Below are positions 26,451 to 27,948 of a stretch of DNA of 27,948 nucleotides, piece after piece. Positions within the stretch are counted from its first letter, which is position 1; every line of letters begins with the position of its first letter. Source of the stretch: a virus; IMG/VR virus record IMGVR_UViG_3300030085_001229, positions 1-27,948 of that record, one strand, 5' to 3'. The notes beneath the pieces were generated by a model. That model did no database searches. It saw only the letters and a program-made list of their open reading frames with translations, and was not told the origin of the DNA. The translations under genes and the position numbers were made by a program.

Positions 26451-27948
26451 TAACCACCACCCTTTGCAATCATGATTGCGGCCATGTAATCATTTGCATC
26501 CTTTTCATTTTTATAAACCTTTTTCAATTCTTTTTTATGTTTGCCCCCAGGCGTCATTACTCGTCTACCTTTTTTGAATACATCTGCATAAACACCAAAT
26601 CTACCATCAGGCATTTTTCTAACATCTGCAGCCAAATATTGTTCCTGACCACCATTACCACCACCAGCACCATTACCACCACCAGCATTTCCGTTACCAC
26701 CAGCAGCGCCGTTTCCATTTCCACCATTACCATTTCCGTTACCATTTCCACTACCACTTCCATCATCTCCACCACCATTTCTGGAACTAGATGAACCTAC
26801 AAATGGATAAGCATAACCTACATATCTAGGAACACATTGTCTTAGTTTCTTGTCATACTTAAAGCCAGGCGGACATTTTGTTTGTTCTACCATCTCTTTT
26901 GCTTGTTGCATTTCTTTTGTTTTCTTTTTCATCTGTTCTATGTATTGTCTAAACACATTTGCTTCTGCTGTCTTACCCATCTCTTTTGCTCTTTGTTCCA
27001 TCGCAATCGCAGCTTGTATTTTATGTGCATGTTTTTTACCAGACTTTTTAATTATATTTACAGACTTTTTTGCTGTTGCAACATCTTTGAATCCTAATCC
27101 ATGTATTGTTCCTCTAGGATTTTCATCTGTGTATAAGTCACTGTGTTTATCAGAACCAGCAGGTTGTCCTTTCTTTCTAGGTATTCTTGGATTATTTTTT
27201 GCCATGATATTCGGTTCACCAATACCCTCACCTATAGGTTTTATACCATAGTTACTCTTGTTCATGAGTAAATACATTTTTTCTGCAAGTACATTACCAA
27301 CCACATAATCTTGTAAATAGTGAAACCCAGCAAGAACTCTACCATAACCACACTCTTTTGCAGCTTTGATAACTCCTTCTTTATGTTCTGGAAACTTATT
27401 AGATACATACAAACCAACCAACATTGATTGAGTTGCATGTCCACTTGGATACGCTGGGGTTTTGTTTGTTGTACTTGACATCGGTTTTATTATTGAGGTT
27501 CTTGGTGTTGGATGATGAAAAGGTCTTCTAAGATCAAATAAATTTTTAAAATATTTTATAGTGGGTTTACACTGCATGACAATATCATCCATCTCATCAT
27601 CATGAAACTCTAAACCATTTTCTTGACAATACATATCTATGGCATAGAAAGCATGTTCATCATGATTACGAATTGATTCTTCGTCCTCTGCTGTTCTTCT
27701 ATCCATAAGTATTTTAAGTTTTTTTACTTCCTCATCATAGTCTCTACTTGGTTCAGGCAATGATATTTGTAAGTGTGCATTTTTTGGAAAGAACTCAAAC
27801 TCCTCGTTGAAACTCTCAAAAGATAGTTTTGTATTTGATGTTGCAAAGTTCTTTTTTCTCATAACTGTTTTTGCAATCAAGTCAAAACCTTTACCATCGT
27901 ACTTCAATGCAAAAGGCATATTGATATCAGTTCTCATATCATTAAGAA
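26450..27948 (-). CDS. PAP2-type acid phosphatase/haloperoxidase-like protein with Gly/Asn-rich linker, reaching window edge
   Basis: From ATG 27937 this is 495 residues; the frame is open to the window end, so the true start may lie upstream. The PAP2 site is complete: K-x6-RP (KNLFDLRRP), PSGH (TPAYPSGHAT) and the R-x5-H-x3-D motif (GRVLAGFHYLQD). It hydrolyses phosphomonoesters or lipid phosphates in related enzymes. A Lys-rich helical section follows (KKSVNIIKKSGKKHAHKIQA), then a CPPGFKYDKKLRQCVPR loop, a low-complexity stretch of Gly, Asn and Ser (about residues 390-437), and a basic C-terminal domain (KKELKKVYKNEKDANDYMA). No signal peptide is visible. The multi-part layout suggests a virion-associated protein. 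Confidence 0.75.
   Translation of the reverse strand, partial: LNDMRTDINMPFALKYDGKGFDLIAKTVMRKKNFATSNTKLSFESFNEEFEFFPKNAHLQISLPEPSRDYDEEVKKLKILMDRRTAEDEESIRNHDEHAFYAIDMYCQENGLEFHDDEMDDIVMQCKPTIKYFKNLFDLRRPFHHPTPRTSIIKPMSSTTNKTPAYPSGHATQSMLVGLYVSNKFPEHKEGVIKAAKECGYGRVLAGFHYLQDYVVGNVLAEKMYLLMNKSNYGIKPIGEGIGEPNIMAKNNPRIPRKKGQPAGSDKHSDLYTDENPRGTIHGLGFKDVATAKKSVNIIKKSGKKHAHKIQAAIAMEQRAKEMGKTAEANVFRQYIEQMKKKTKEMQQAKEMVEQTKCPPGFKYDKKLRQCVPRYVGYAYPFVGSSSSRNGGGDDGSGSGNGNGNGNGGNGNGAAGGNGNAGGGNGAGGGNGGQEQYLAADVRKMPDGRFGVYADVFKKGRRVMTPGGKHKKELKKVYKNEKDANDYMAAIMIAKGGG

Noticed and set aside
26600-26790. Repetitive GGTAATGG-like DNA as a tandem repeat or CRISPR array
   Set aside because: The pattern is codon-based Gly/Asn repetition in the PAP2 protein. 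There are no repeat-spacer units.

Overview
The window is AT-rich and almost gap-free. It reads as part of a T4-like (myovirus) phage genome from a marine alphaproteobacterial host. The T4-type genes are baseplate hub/chaperone genes gp26 and gp51, ssDNA-binding protein gp32, late-transcription factor gp33, primase gp61, RNase H and a T4-type lysozyme. The marine-phage accessory genes are phoH, a 2OG-Fe(II) oxygenase, an Sm-like protein, ribosomal protein bS21 and several methyltransferases. The strongest host clue is a phage-encoded tmRNA that is circularly permuted (two-piece) and carries an ANDN...ALAA tag, the alphaproteobacterial style. A pelagiphage is the simplest reading, but the class II (B12-dependent) ribonucleotide reductase leaves other marine alphaproteobacteria possible.

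Layout. Positions 1-3077 (+ strand): the 3' part of gp26, gp51, a two-TM protein with one EF-hand loop, and a large tape-measure-like protein. A U UUU UUA heptamer with an internal Shine-Dalgarno upstream could fuse gp26 to gp51 by -1 frameshifting, as in the tail-chaperone genes that precede tape measures in other phages. From 3074 everything is on the minus strand. 3074-6532 holds gp32, a Rossmann-type protein, a 2OG oxygenase, an Sm-like protein, gp33 and a membrane protein. 6555-6947 is the split tmRNA gene, with a 41-codon ORF in its intervening segment. 6968-13937 holds a secreted protein, a RecB-like nuclease, lysozyme, PhoH, three paralogous SAM methyltransferases, a DUF4385 protein, a SleB-like hydrolase and a HELVH protein. 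13949-19496 holds small early-type genes, a DNA methylase, RNase H, bS21, a glycine-zipper protein, a nuclease, an SGNH-like protein and a zinc ribbon. 19493-22636 is the nucleotide/replication block: glutaredoxin, NrdJ and primase. 22669-25190 is a membrane/lysis block with an overlapping spanin pair. 25210-27948 holds a radical SAM/SPASM protein, a tiny basic protein and a PAP2-type phosphatase that runs to the window edge.

Regulation. At least six minus-strand promoters fit TTGAC(A/T)-N17-TAnnnT, and two of them share an identical 20-nt leader that includes the ribosome-binding site. T4-late-type TATAAATA boxes stand before the tmRNA, the glycine-zipper gene, the membrane block and the spanins, which agrees with a gp33 homologue being present. 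tmRNA, bS21 and an Sm-like protein together suggest this phage invests in controlling host translation and RNA.
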